NCBI GenBank assembly: GCA_028290225.1 | Contig: JAQGKH010000051.1 | Coordinates: forward strand, 1-32,388 | DNA: 32,388 nt | Reading direction: 5' to 3' | DNA from: Devosia sp. | GTDB lineage: Bacteria > Pseudomonadota > Alphaproteobacteria > Rhizobiales > Devosiaceae | Shown: one piece after another, positions 16,500-25,474 of the stretch | Position numbering within the stretch: position 1 is the stretch's first letter | Layout of the letters: every line of letters begins with the position of its first letter | Notes under the pieces: model-generated | Told to the model about the DNA's origin: nothing | Databases searched by the model: none | The model's input: the letters and a program-made list of their open reading frames with translations, nothing else | Program-made: the position numbers and the translations under genes

Positions 16500-17350
16500 T
16501 GTGGGGCGCGGCACGGCGGTTGTCGATCTTTGCCGGAGCGGGCGACCTGGTGCCCCATGTGGTTCAGGCAGGGTTGGATGCCGGCTACAAGGTCCAGGTG
16601 CTGGCGCTGACGCCGCGGCCGGATCTCACGACGGTCAAGGTCGTCGAGGCCAAGCTCGACAATCCGCTCGGCATCATCTGGTCTTTGAAGGTGTTTCGCA
16701 CCACCCATATTGCGATGGCGGGAGGCATTCACCTGCCCGACAAGGCGCGCGAGGGGCTCATTCGCTTTGCCAGCGGCAATGGCGCCGCCGCAGGAGGTCC
16801 GGAGGTTATGCCGGTGGGTGATGCGGAACTGGCGGCGGTCGCCTCGGTGCTCAAGAAAATGACGGGAGCCGATCTGATCGGGGTGCATGAATTGGCGCCT
16901 GATTTGCTAGCGCCCGAAGGAAGCATTGCAGGCCCAGCCCTAAGCGAGACGGCGCTAACGGCGGCGAATTATACGCTCGGCATTGCGCGCGCCATCGGCA
17001 GCCTCGACATAGGCCAGGCGGTGGTGGTAACCGGTCGGCGAGTGATTGCCGTGGAGGATATCGAGGGGACGGACGCGCTGATTGCCCGGGTCGGCGGGCT
17101 GCGGCGGGCAGGTCTGGCGGGTGATGGCGGGCTCGATCTGGTTCTGGCCAAGGCAATGAAGCCCCAGCAGCCGGCTTTCGCCGATCTCCCGGCGATCGGG
17201 CCGGCAACGGTGGCGCATTGCGCTGCCGCTGGCATTGGGGTGATTGCGGTGGAAGCGGGCCGCAGTCTGGTGCTCCAGCGCCAATCGCTGAATGAGGCCG
17301 CCACGCGCCACGGCATCAGTGTTGTTGGCGTGAAGCTTGCCGATGCCTAG
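16499..17350 (+). CDS. lpxI: UDP-2,3-diacylglucosamine pyrophosphatase LpxI
   Basis: Hydrolyses UDP-2,3-diacylglucosamine to lipid X and UMP. LpxI is the alphaproteobacterial enzyme that replaces LpxH and is unrelated to it. The product is about 283 residues and starts RLSIFAGAGDLVPHVVQAG, the conserved N-terminal domain. The C-terminal catalytic domain contains DIGQAVVVTGRRVIAVEDIEGTDALI and ends in a segment with IGVIAVEAGRSLVL. I take the ATG at 16499 (1-nt overlap with the lpxA stop); a GTG at 16496 gives one residue more. It overlaps lpxB at its end. Confidence 0.94.
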   Translation: MWGAARRLSIFAGAGDLVPHVVQAGLDAGYKVQVLALTPRPDLTTVKVVEAKLDNPLGIIWSLKVFRTTHIAMAGGIHLPDKAREGLIRFASGNGAAAGGPEVMPVGDAELAAVASVLKKMTGADLIGVHELAPDLLAPEGSIAGPALSETALTAANYTLGIARAIGSLDIGQAVVVTGRRVIAVEDIEGTDALIARVGGLRRAGLAGDGGLDLVLAKAMKPQQPAFADLPAIGPATVAHCAAAGIGVIAVEAGRSLVLQRQSLNEAATRHGISVVGVKLADA

Positions 17351-18494
17351 GGCACTTAAGCTCTTTGTGCTGGCCGGCGAGCCGTCGGGCGACCGGATTG
17401 CCGCTGATCTGGTGCAGCGTTTGCGAGCCCGGGTATCGGTAGAACTGCTCGGGGTCGGCGGCGACGAGTTGGCAGCACAGGGCCTGCGCTCGTTGTTCCC
17501 GATGAGCGATCTGGCCGTAATGGGCATAACCGATGTGCTCCGGCGCCTGCCTTTGCTGTTGTGGCGGGTGGAGCAGACCGCGCGCGCCATCCGCGCAGCC
17601 GCGCCGGACATCGCGGTGCTGGTGGATGCGCAGGACTTTTCTGCCCTGGTGGCGCGGCGACTGCACCGCATGGGGTACCGCAAACCGCTGGTGCTTTATG
17701 TTGCACCTTCGGTTTGGGCCCGCGCGCCCCAACGGGCGCAAAAGCTGCGGCCTTTGTTCAGTGAAGTGCTGGCGGTATTGCCGTTTGAGCCCGACGTGAT
17801 GATCAAGCTGGGCGGTCCACCAACCACCTATGTGGGGCATCCCGCACTCGCGGAAGCGGCCCCGGTGATGATGGCGCCGGAGCGCGGCGAACTCCTCCTT
17901 CTGCCCGGCAGCCGCGAAGGTGAATTGCGCCGCCATCTTCCCCTATTCAAAACCGTCGTCGCGCAATTGTCGCAGCATCCGGCAGTGACGGGGATAACCA
18001 TTCCGACGCTCCCCGCCTTGCAACAGCGGCTTGCCGATGAAGTGGCGAGCTGGCCGGTGCCCGTCGCAATTGCTGCCGAGCGGGCCGAAAGGCCGGAGCT
18101 ATATCGTGGCGCCGTGCTGGCCTTGTCGGTCGCTGGCACGGCGACGCTGGAACTCGCCCTGGCGGGCGTGCCGATGGTGGTCACCTATGTCATGGACAGC
18201 CACCAGGCGCGGGTGTTCGGCAAGCTCGGCCAGCCCATGGTGGCGCTGCCCAATATCATCATGGGACGGCCCATGCTGGATGAACTGGTGATGCGCGAGC
18301 CAGACGCAGATGTTCTGGTGAAGCGTGCCCGAGCCCTGCTCGACAGCAAAGAAGCCCGCCAGCGCCAGCAACTGGGTTTTGGCGAGCTTTACAAGCTGAT
18401 GGCCGAGGGCCTTCCCGGCACGTCACGCCAAGACCCGGCTGACCGGATCCTGGCGCATCTCACCGCCAATCAGCGGCTTTCGATGGACATGTAA
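17343..18494 (+). CDS. lpxB: Lipid-A-disaccharide synthase
   Basis: Membrane-associated GT19 glycosyltransferase that condenses lipid X with UDP-diacylglucosamine into the disaccharide. The 383-residue product has FVLAGEPSGDRIAADLVQ at the N-terminus, the GVGGDELAAQGL segment, YVAPSVWARAPQRAQK, LLLPGSREGELRRHLPLF and a C-terminal SVAGTATLELALAGVPMVVTY. The ATG at 17343 lies 8 nt inside lpxI; a TTG at 17337 would add two residues. The last 25 nt overlap the 3' end of gltA on the opposite strand, so the lipid A operon has no room for its own terminator before gltA coding sequence. Confidence 0.96.
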   Translation: MPRALKLFVLAGEPSGDRIAADLVQRLRARVSVELLGVGGDELAAQGLRSLFPMSDLAVMGITDVLRRLPLLLWRVEQTARAIRAAAPDIAVLVDAQDFSALVARRLHRMGYRKPLVLYVAPSVWARAPQRAQKLRPLFSEVLAVLPFEPDVMIKLGGPPTTYVGHPALAEAAPVMMAPERGELLLLPGSREGELRRHLPLFKTVVAQLSQHPAVTGITIPTLPALQQRLADEVASWPVPVAIAAERAERPELYRGAVLALSVAGTATLELALAGVPMVVTYVMDSHQARVFGKLGQPMVALPNIIMGRPMLDELVMREPDADVLVKRARALLDSKEARQRQQLGFGELYKLMAEGLPGTSRQDPADRILAHLTANQRLSMDM

Positions 18495-19759
18495 TCGCGC
18501 ATGGGGGCTCCATCATAGAGCTGGCGCGGACGGCCGATCTTCTTCTGAGGATCGGCGATCATTTCCTTCCACTGCGCAATCCAGCCGACGGTACGCGCAA
18601 CCGCGAAGAGGGCGGTGAACATGGAGGTGGGGAAGCCGATCGCGTCAAGGATGACGCCCGAATAGAAGTCCACATTCGGGTAGAGCTTGCGCTCGACGAA
18701 ATAGGAGTCCTCCAGGGCGATGCGCTCTAGTTCCTGGGCGACCTGCAATGTGGGGTTGTTCTCGACCCCTAGAATGTCGAGCACCCGCTTGGCGGTGGCC
18801 TGCATCACCGTCGCCCGGGGATCGAAGTTCTTGTAGACGCGGTGACCGAAGCCCATCATGCGGAAGGGATCGTTCTTGTCCTTGGCGCGGGCGATGTATT
18901 CGGGAATGCGATCTACCGTGCCGATCTCGCGCAGCATGTTGAGCGCCGCTTCATTGGCGCCGCCGTGAGCTGGACCCCAAAGGCAAGCCACGCCCGCCGC
19001 GATGCAGGCGAACGGGTTGGCATCGGACGAGCCGGACAGGCGCACAGTCGAGGTCGAGGCGTTCTGCTCATGATCGGCGTGCAGGGTAAAGATCAGGTCC
19101 ATCGCCCGGGCGATTTCAGGATCGACCTTGTACTGCTCGGCCGGCACCGAGAAGCACATGTGGAGAAAATTGGACGCGTAATCGAGATCGTTGCGCGGAT
19201 AAACGAAGGGCTGGCCAACCGAATATTTGTAGGCCATCGCCGCAATGGTTGGCATCTTGGCGATCATGCGGATGGAGGCGATCTCGCGCTGCTGCGGATC
19301 GTTGATGTCGGTGGAGTCGTGGTAGAAGGCCGCCATGGCGCCGACCACGCCGGTCATGATGGCCATCGGATGCGCATCGCGCCGGAAGCCGCGATAGAAA
19401 TAGTGCATCTGCTCGTGCACCATGGTGTGGCGCGTCACCACATCCTCGAACTGGGCGAGTTCGCTCTTGCTGGGCAGTTCGCCATAGAGGAGGAGGTAAC
19501 AGACTTCCAGATAATTGCTCTTGGCCGCGAGCTGGTCGATCGGGTAGCCGCGATAAAGCAGTTCGCCCTTGTCACCATCGATGAAGGTGATGGCGCTGTC
19601 GCAGGCTGCCGTGGAGGTGAAGCCCGGATCATAGGTGAACATGCCCGTCTTGGCATAAAGCGATCGAATATCGATCACGTCCGGCCCCACGGATCCCGAC
19701 AACACCGGGAACTCGAAAGTCCGCTCCCCGATAGTGAGCTTGGCGACTGGATCGGTCAT
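18470..19759 (-). CDS. gltA: Citrate synthase (type II)
   Basis: Condenses oxaloacetate with acetyl-CoA at the entry to the TCA cycle. The 429-residue product matches the larger NADH-sensitive bacterial type. The catalytic residues are visible: His265 in LWGPAHGGANE, His306 in MGFGHRVYKNFDPRA and Asp364 in YPNVDFYSGVIL. LHADHEQNASTSTVRL is also conserved. A Shine-Dalgarno GGAGAG lies just upstream of the start. gltX lies upstream on the same strand, separated by 148 nt that presumably hold the gltA promoter. The 3' end overlaps lpxB by 25 nt. Confidence 0.98.
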   Translation of the reverse strand: MTDPVAKLTIGERTFEFPVLSGSVGPDVIDIRSLYAKTGMFTYDPGFTSTAACDSAITFIDGDKGELLYRGYPIDQLAAKSNYLEVCYLLLYGELPSKSELAQFEDVVTRHTMVHEQMHYFYRGFRRDAHPMAIMTGVVGAMAAFYHDSTDINDPQQREIASIRMIAKMPTIAAMAYKYSVGQPFVYPRNDLDYASNFLHMCFSVPAEQYKVDPEIARAMDLIFTLHADHEQNASTSTVRLSGSSDANPFACIAAGVACLWGPAHGGANEAALNMLREIGTVDRIPEYIARAKDKNDPFRMMGFGHRVYKNFDPRATVMQATAKRVLDILGVENNPTLQVAQELERIALEDSYFVERKLYPNVDFYSGVILDAIGFPTSMFTALFAVARTVGWIAQWKEMIADPQKKIGRPRQLYDGAPMRDYMSIESR

Positions 19760-19852
19760 TTAACTCTCCTCCATGGCCCGCGACCTGGAGTGCAGGGAGC
19801 ACCACAGATGGGCTGGCAATTACTTGTTCAGCTGTGTTGTGGGGTAGCAGTT

Positions 19853-19891
19853 CGCCCCCGCCCCCGCAACTAAAGGTAAGGAGCACTTACC
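19853..19891 (-). promoter_or_regulatory. G-rich tract and inverted repeat between gltX and gltA
   Basis: Read on the minus strand, GGTAAG-N5-CTTACC (19875-19891) is a perfect 6-bp inverted repeat followed by TTTAG. It comes 16 nt after the gltX stop and could be a weak terminator or an operator. Next comes a tandem G-rich stretch (19853-19867, two GCGGGGG units), then the gltA leader. No clear promoter hexamers were found. Confidence 0.35.
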
Positions 19892-19907
19892 CTATGTCTT
19901 GATATCC

Positions 19908-21320
19908 CTAGGCTGTCTGATCGTTCAACCGGGCCATTGTTTCGGCGCGACCGATCAACACCATGACCTCGAAGATTCCGGGGGACACGGTGCGGCCGGT
20001 CAAGGCGGCGCGAAGCGGCTGCGCGAGCTTGCCGAGCTTGAGACCCTTAGCTTCAGCAAGGGTCCGCATAGCCGTGTCGATGGCAGGCACGCTCCACTCG
20101 ATGATTCCCTCCAGCGTCGTGGCCATATCGGCCAAAACCGTGCGGGCTTCGGGGGTCAGCAGCGCCGTGGCGGCGGCATCGATGGTGAGCGGGCGGGTGG
20201 CATAGATGAATTGGGCCAGATCGATGAGCTCGAGCACGGTCTTGGCCCGTGGCTGCAGTTCGGGAAGCGCGGCAAGCACCGTGTCCTTGTTGCCGGTCAG
20301 CCCAGCAAGGTCGACCTCCCGCCCCACTTCGCGGGCGGTTGCGACCATGATGTCGTAGAGATAAGCGGGCGCGGCCTCGCGAATGTAGTGGCCGTTGATG
20401 TTCTCGAGCTTGACGAAGTCGAAGCGCGCCGCCCCCTTGTTGAGCCCTTCAAGGCTGAACCACTCCACCATCTGCTGGGTGGAGAAGATTTCGTCGTCCT
20501 CATGGCTCCAGCCAAGCCGTGCCAGATAATTGCGCAAGGCTTCGGGCAGATAACCCATCTGCCGGTAGGCTTCCACGCCCAGTGCGCCGTGGCGCTTGGA
20601 AAGCTTGGCGCCGTCCGGGCCATGGATCAGCGGGATATGGGCCATGTCGGGCACGGTCCAGCCCATGGCATTATAGATGATGATCTGCCGGGCGGCATTG
20701 GTCAGGTGATCGTCGCCGCGGATGATGTGGGTCACGCCCATGTCGTGATCGTCAACCACCACGGCATGCATGTAGGTGGGCGTTCCGTCCGAGCGCAGGA
20801 TGATGAAGTCATCCAGGTTCTCGGTCTTGAACACGACCTTGCCCTGGACATGGTCATTGACCACGATGTCTCCCGAAAGCGGCGCCTTTATGCGTACCAC
20901 CGGAGCGATGCCTTCAGGGGCTTGGCTTGGGTCCCGGTCGCGCCAGTAACCGTTGTAGCGCGGCGGCTTGCCGGCGGCGCGGGCTTCCTCGCGCATCTGG
21001 TCGAGCTCGGCAGGCGAGCAATAGCACAGATAGGCATGGCCCTTGGCCACCAACTCATGGGCAATCTCGGCGTGCCGGCTGGCACGGCCGAACTGCGAGA
21101 TGGCATCGCCGTCCCAATGCAGCCCCAGCCAGGACAAGCCCTCCTTGATGGCCTGCACGGCCGGCTCGGTGGAGCGTTCGCGGTCGGTGTCCTCGATGCG
21201 CAGCAGCATGGTGCCGCCGTGCTTGCGGGCAAAGGCCCAGTTGAACAGCGCCGTGCGCGCGCCACCGATATGGAGGAAGCCGGTGGGGGAAGGCGCGAAG
21301 CGGGTAACGACTTTAGACAT
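19908..21320 (-). CDS. gltX: Glutamyl-tRNA synthetase
   Basis: Class I aminoacyl-tRNA synthetase charging glutamate to tRNA-Glu. The 470-residue product begins MSKVVTRFAPSPTGFLHIGG with the HIGH-type motif at residues 17-20, and carries the KMSKS-type motif as KLSKRHG. Also visible are YCSPAELD and GDDHLTNAARQIIIYNAMGW. I chose the start at 21320 because homologues begin at MSKVVTRFAPSPTG; the frame stays open upstream to 21410, but the added residues look non-coding. Many alphaproteobacteria have two GluRS paralogues, one of which glutamylates tRNA-Gln, and this window cannot tell which this is. comEC is divergent, 79 nt away. Confidence 0.96.
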   Translation of the reverse strand: MSKVVTRFAPSPTGFLHIGGARTALFNWAFARKHGGTMLLRIEDTDRERSTEPAVQAIKEGLSWLGLHWDGDAISQFGRASRHAEIAHELVAKGHAYLCYCSPAELDQMREEARAAGKPPRYNGYWRDRDPSQAPEGIAPVVRIKAPLSGDIVVNDHVQGKVVFKTENLDDFIILRSDGTPTYMHAVVVDDHDMGVTHIIRGDDHLTNAARQIIIYNAMGWTVPDMAHIPLIHGPDGAKLSKRHGALGVEAYRQMGYLPEALRNYLARLGWSHEDDEIFSTQQMVEWFSLEGLNKGAARFDFVKLENINGHYIREAAPAYLYDIMVATAREVGREVDLAGLTGNKDTVLAALPELQPRAKTVLELIDLAQFIYATRPLTIDAAATALLTPEARTVLADMATTLEGIIEWSVPAIDTAMRTLAEAKGLKLGKLAQPLRAALTGRTVSPGIFEVMVLIGRAETMARLNDQTA

Positions 21321-21399
21321 GGATACCGGAACGGTTGGACTAGGTTTGGTGCCGTGTGTAGCATAGGGCACCACGAGCGCAAGTAGAGGGGTCGCCGGG

Positions 21400-23544
21400 G
21401 TGCAGGGCACGGGGGCGCTGGAGCAGACAAGGGAGCTTGCGCCGGTGCCGGCGCAGCGTCATCAATTGCTTCGCGCACCCTCCAGCCGGTCGGACCGCCG
21501 CCTGCGGCGCCCGCAGCTGGGTCAGGCCGTTGCCGAAGCGCTGGCGACACGACGGGTGTTCGTGTTGCTGCCATTTGCAGGGATCGGGGGGCTCGTCAGC
21601 TATGCCGGCTTGCCGTTCGAGCCTGCGGGGTGGGCGCTCGTTGCCATTGGCGTGGCGCTTATGCTGGCCGTTGCGCTGAGCCTGCGCAATCTGGCGGCCT
21701 TGCGCGTGGTGGTGCTGCTTGCCGCCTTCTGGGGCGGTTTTTGCCTGCTCGCGGTTCACGGTGCGCTGGGCGGATCGGATATGCTGCGCTATCCGCTTTT
21801 TGGCGAGTACCAGGGGGTGGTGGACGAGATCCTGTCGGCAACGGCAGAGGAGCGCCGCATCGTGGTTTCCAACCTGCGGCCGGTGGGCGATGCCGTGGCG
21901 GTGCCGATCAACAAGGCCCGGCTGCTGATCCCGCCGGAGCCGCCATTACGGCCGGGCGACACCATTGAGGGCAAGCTGCGACTGGCGCCGGTACCGGGCC
22001 CCATACTGCCGGGTGCTTTTGATGGACAGTTTCACGCCTTTTTTGCCGGCATTGGCGCCTATGGCAATGCCACGGGTGCGGTGACCCGCATCGCCGAAGC
22101 GAGCGGGTTTGATCTGGGCCGATCGGTCGAGGACTTGCGCCGCAACATTGGTGTCCGGCTTGACAGCCAGCTTGAAGGCGCTGCGGCGGCCATCGCACGA
22201 GCCATGGTGGTGGGCGACCAAAGCACGATCTCCGACGAGACCCGCGAGGTGATGGCGGCTTCAGGGCTGGCGCATATCTACTCCATTTCGGGGCTTCATC
22301 TTTCGATTGTGGCGGGCGGGGTGTTCTGGCTGGTGCGGCTGGCGCTGGCGAGCCTTCCAGGATTTGCGGTGGGCTGGCCGGTCAAGAAACTGGCCGCCGT
22401 GACGGGAATTGCCGCCGCCTTCAGTTATCTGCTGCTGGCCGGTGGGCTGGCCAATGTGCCCGCCTTGCGGTCCACGATCATGCTGGCGCTGATCTTTGGC
22501 GCGGTGCTGGCCGGCCGGCGGGCGCTCACCATGCGCAATGTGGCGATTGCGGCGCTGGCCGTGATTGTTCTGGATCCCGCCAGTGTGTTCCGGGCCAGTT
22601 TCCAGCTGTCCTTTGCGGCGGTGGTGGCCTTGATCGGCATCTATGAATTGCCGCGGCGCGGCCCCACCGTGCACCGGGCCGGGATTGGCAAGCTTGTTGC
22701 TGGTGTGGGTACGGCGGCGCTGACTAGCTTCATCGCCGGAACCGCTACGCTGTTGTTTTCGGCCTACCACTTCCAGCAGACGGCGCCGCTGGGCGTGATC
22801 GGCAATGTGCTGGTGCTGCCTGTGGTGAGCCTCCTCATCATGCCCTTCGGGTTGCTCGCTGTCGTGCTGATGCCGCTGGGGGTGGAAGCGCCCTTTGTGG
22901 CGGTGATGGGATGGGGAATCGAGCGCATGGTGGACGGGGCCAGCCTGGTTGCCGGCTGGAGCGAGGGACTGACCGGAAACCCGCTGTTGACGGCGACCTC
23001 GCTGCTGATTGGGCTGGTTGGGCTGGCCTGGTTTGCGTTTCTTTCCAATTGGTGGCGCCTAGCTGGCCCAATGGCAGCACTGCCGCTGATCCTGCTGTTC
23101 GGCCTTGACCAGCGGCCGGACGTGCTGATTGCCGACAGCACACAGGCCGTGGCCGTGCGCACCGAGAATGGCATGGGGCTGCTGGCGGGGCGGGCCGAGA
23201 GTTTTGCGGTGGAAGTCTGGGGCGAGCACTATCAGGAAGCGATTGCCCCCGACCTCGCCGAGGGGCGCTGCGACAGCCTGGGCTGCGTTGTTGCAACGAA
23301 GCGATATTCAGTTGCCGTGGTCCGCGACGCCGCCGCCTTTGACGAAGATTGCGCCCGCCATGACCTGGTGGTCACGCGCTTGCGGGCGCCGCAGGCCTGC
23401 CGGGCCCAGGCCCAGGTTATCGACCGGGACGACCTGGCGGCAGGGGGTGTACACTGGTTGCGCTGGAACGCTTCGGACCGACGCTTTGATGTGCGTCCGG
23501 CCGTGCTTAATCTCACCCGGCCGTGGCGAGCCGGGCTACCGTGA
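21400..23544 (+). CDS. comEC: ComEC/Rec2-family membrane protein (DNA uptake channel)
   Basis: A 714-residue polytopic membrane protein. Hydrophobic helices near the N-terminus (VFVLLPFAGIGGLVSYAGLP, WALVAIGVALMLAVALSL) are followed by a soluble DUF4131/OB-like region. The Competence domain starts at MVVGDQSTISDETREVMAASG and SGLHLSIVAGGVFWLV. Many helices follow. The C-terminal ~150 residues show no HxHxDH metallo-beta-lactamase motif, so that domain is degenerate. ComEC transports single-stranded DNA across the inner membrane in competent bacteria; in many alphaproteobacteria its role is untested. The GTG start follows a GAGGGG. The last 32 nt overlap the GH42 gene on the other strand. Confidence 0.92.
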   Translation: MQGTGALEQTRELAPVPAQRHQLLRAPSSRSDRRLRRPQLGQAVAEALATRRVFVLLPFAGIGGLVSYAGLPFEPAGWALVAIGVALMLAVALSLRNLAALRVVVLLAAFWGGFCLLAVHGALGGSDMLRYPLFGEYQGVVDEILSATAEERRIVVSNLRPVGDAVAVPINKARLLIPPEPPLRPGDTIEGKLRLAPVPGPILPGAFDGQFHAFFAGIGAYGNATGAVTRIAEASGFDLGRSVEDLRRNIGVRLDSQLEGAAAAIARAMVVGDQSTISDETREVMAASGLAHIYSISGLHLSIVAGGVFWLVRLALASLPGFAVGWPVKKLAAVTGIAAAFSYLLLAGGLANVPALRSTIMLALIFGAVLAGRRALTMRNVAIAALAVIVLDPASVFRASFQLSFAAVVALIGIYELPRRGPTVHRAGIGKLVAGVGTAALTSFIAGTATLLFSAYHFQQTAPLGVIGNVLVLPVVSLLIMPFGLLAVVLMPLGVEAPFVAVMGWGIERMVDGASLVAGWSEGLTGNPLLTATSLLIGLVGLAWFAFLSNWWRLAGPMAALPLILLFGLDQRPDVLIADSTQAVAVRTENGMGLLAGRAESFAVEVWGEHYQEAIAPDLAEGRCDSLGCVVATKRYSVAVVRDAAAFDEDCARHDLVVTRLRAPQACRAQAQVIDRDDLAAGGVHWLRWNASDRRFDVRPAVLNLTRPWRAGLP

Positions 23545-25468
23545 CCCCCGCCGCCGGGATTTCGGCGGAGCCGAGCACATAGGCGGTTTCGTCATCGGCA
23601 AGGGCCAACACCGTGTCCTTGCTGCCATAATTGACGTAGACGCGCATGCCGTCGCGCACCCGGCAGCGGACGCCGGCGGGAAGCGCGATCCTTGGCAGGC
23701 CAGCTTCCATGATGAGGTAATCGACGATGCGCTGGATCAGCGCCCGGTTGCCGCTGGCCGCCTGGTAGAAGAGCTTGCCCTGGGAGACCAGCACCGGCCA
23801 ATCGTCCTCGTCTTCCATGATCACCTCGGCGCCGGTTTCAAGCCGTTCGCGCCAATGGCGCACGGCGCCGCCGCCCTTGACCGGCACCTCGATGCTGGGG
23901 TCGACAGTGTCGACGCGCATGACCTTGGCGTTCAGAATATTGGGCGACAGGTCGGGCGCAAGTTGGGCCGGGAAGCTGAAATCGGGCGTCTTGGAGCCGG
24001 TGCGCGGGCCGATCAGCAGGTGCCCTTCGTGCTCGGCAACGGCTTGGCGCAGGGCATCGGACCAGGTGAACAAGGCCGGGATCGCAACGATGCTGTAGCC
24101 GGCAAAGCTTGACGTGCTGGGGGGCAGGATATCCACATCGATGCCGTGCTTGCGAAAGGCCGCATAGACAGCACGGACCTGTGCACCGTGGCTGAAGCCT
24201 TTGGCCTGGGGCAGGATCTGCCAGGCCCATTCGCTTTCGTAGTCGTAGACCAGCGCTACCTTGCCCCTGGCTGTCACACCGGCCATGCCCGTCTGCCGCA
24301 GTTCCTGGGCAACCTGGCTGGCTTCGTGATAAGCGGGCGCGGGTTCGCTGTCGGGTCGCAGCAGGCCCGCATGCATCTGTTCCTGCCCGAACGGGGCCTG
24401 GCGCCAGCGGAAGTAGGAAACCACCTCGGCGCCATGGGCGAAGGCCTCCCAGGCCCAGAGCCGGGCCATGCCGGGCAAGGGGTCGGGGTTGAAATCGGCC
24501 CAGTTCACCGGCCCGGGTTGCTGCTCCATGACCCACCAGCGGCCATGGCCGACGCTGCGGTAGAGATCGTGGTGGAAGGCCTGGTAGTCGGGTTCTCCCT
24601 GGCGCAGATATTGCAGCTTGATGTCATCGCTCTCGTCGCTACGTGCGAGATGGCCGAGCGGGTAGGCATCCCAGCTGGCGACATCGAGGGTTTCGGCCAC
24701 CTTGAAGTGGTCAAAGTCGGTGTAGCGACCCATGAAATTGTGGATCACCGGCAGGTCGGGCCGTGCCGCCTTGAGGATATCGAACTGCAATGCGTTGAAG
24801 GCCGCCACCTGGTCGGACGAATAACGGCGGAAATCGAGCTCATGGGCGGGGGCCGCTTCGCAGACCAGGAGATTGGGCAGCTCGATCTGATCGAAGCGGC
24901 TGTATTCCATGGACCAGAAGACATTGCCCCATGCCTGGTTGAGGGCGTCGATGGTGTTGTATTTCCGTTCCAGCCAGAGGCGGAAGCCCGCCAATGCCGC
25001 GGGGGAATAGGAGTAGGAGGTGTCGTGGCAGCCATATTCGTTGTCGGTCTGCCAGGCGGCGAGTGCCGGGTGCTGGCCAACGGCGTCGGCCAGCAGCTGC
25101 ACGATGCGCCGGCACTCCTCCCGATAGCCAAGATGGGAGAAGTCATAGTGCCGGCGCGAGCCGAAGCCGCGGCGGCGCCCCTGCGCATCGACCGCCAGCA
25201 TGTCGGGATGCTTGTCAACCATCCAGCGGGGGGGCGTTGCCGTGGGGGTGCCGAACACCACTTTGAGCCCATGCGCGGCGAGGGCATCCATGGCGCGGAT
25301 GATCCAGTCCAAGCGCAGATCGCCCGGGGATGGCTCAAGCCGCGACCAGGCAAACTCGCCGATGCGCACATAGCGGATGCCCACCTCCGCCATGCGCGCG
25401 GCATCGTGCGCCCACCAATCCTCAGGCCAATGTTCCGGGTAGTAACAAACGCCGAGGGCAGGGATCAT
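23513..25468 (-). CDS. Beta-galactosidase, glycoside hydrolase family 42
   Basis: Predicted to hydrolyse beta-D-galactosides, releasing galactose. At 651 residues it has the GH42 layout: a TIM barrel beginning GVCYYPEHWPEDWWAHDAA, then a glutamine-amidotransferase-like trimerisation domain and a small C-terminal beta domain. The acid/base Glu144 is in WQTDNEYG and the nucleophile Glu313 in VMEQQPGPVNW. There is no signal peptide, so it acts in the cytoplasm on imported oligosaccharide. It is the last gene of the minus-strand operon, 6 nt after the lactonase. Its 3' end overlaps comEC by 32 nt. Possible substrates include lactose, galacto-oligosaccharides from plant galactans and, in some GH42s, alpha-L-arabinopyranosides. 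Confidence 0.95.
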   Translation of the reverse strand: MIPALGVCYYPEHWPEDWWAHDAARMAEVGIRYVRIGEFAWSRLEPSPGDLRLDWIIRAMDALAAHGLKVVFGTPTATPPRWMVDKHPDMLAVDAQGRRRGFGSRRHYDFSHLGYREECRRIVQLLADAVGQHPALAAWQTDNEYGCHDTSYSYSPAALAGFRLWLERKYNTIDALNQAWGNVFWSMEYSRFDQIELPNLLVCEAAPAHELDFRRYSSDQVAAFNALQFDILKAARPDLPVIHNFMGRYTDFDHFKVAETLDVASWDAYPLGHLARSDESDDIKLQYLRQGEPDYQAFHHDLYRSVGHGRWWVMEQQPGPVNWADFNPDPLPGMARLWAWEAFAHGAEVVSYFRWRQAPFGQEQMHAGLLRPDSEPAPAYHEASQVAQELRQTGMAGVTARGKVALVYDYESEWAWQILPQAKGFSHGAQVRAVYAAFRKHGIDVDILPPSTSSFAGYSIVAIPALFTWSDALRQAVAEHEGHLLIGPRTGSKTPDFSFPAQLAPDLSPNILNAKVMRVDTVDPSIEVPVKGGGAVRHWRERLETGAEVIMEDEDDWPVLVSQGKLFYQAASGNRALIQRIVDYLIMEAGLPRIALPAGVRCRVRDGMRVYVNYGSKDTVLALADDETAYVLGSAEIPAAGVTVARLATAG

Positions 25469-25474
25469 GAGAAC

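Noticed and set aside
19899..21386. 495-codon open frame antisense to gltX
   Set aside because: A shadow of glutamyl-tRNA synthetase, with no motif of its own.
21321..21410. N-terminal extension of gltX
   Set aside because: The extra 30 residues precede the canonical MSKVVTRFAPSPTG start and do not resemble GluRS.
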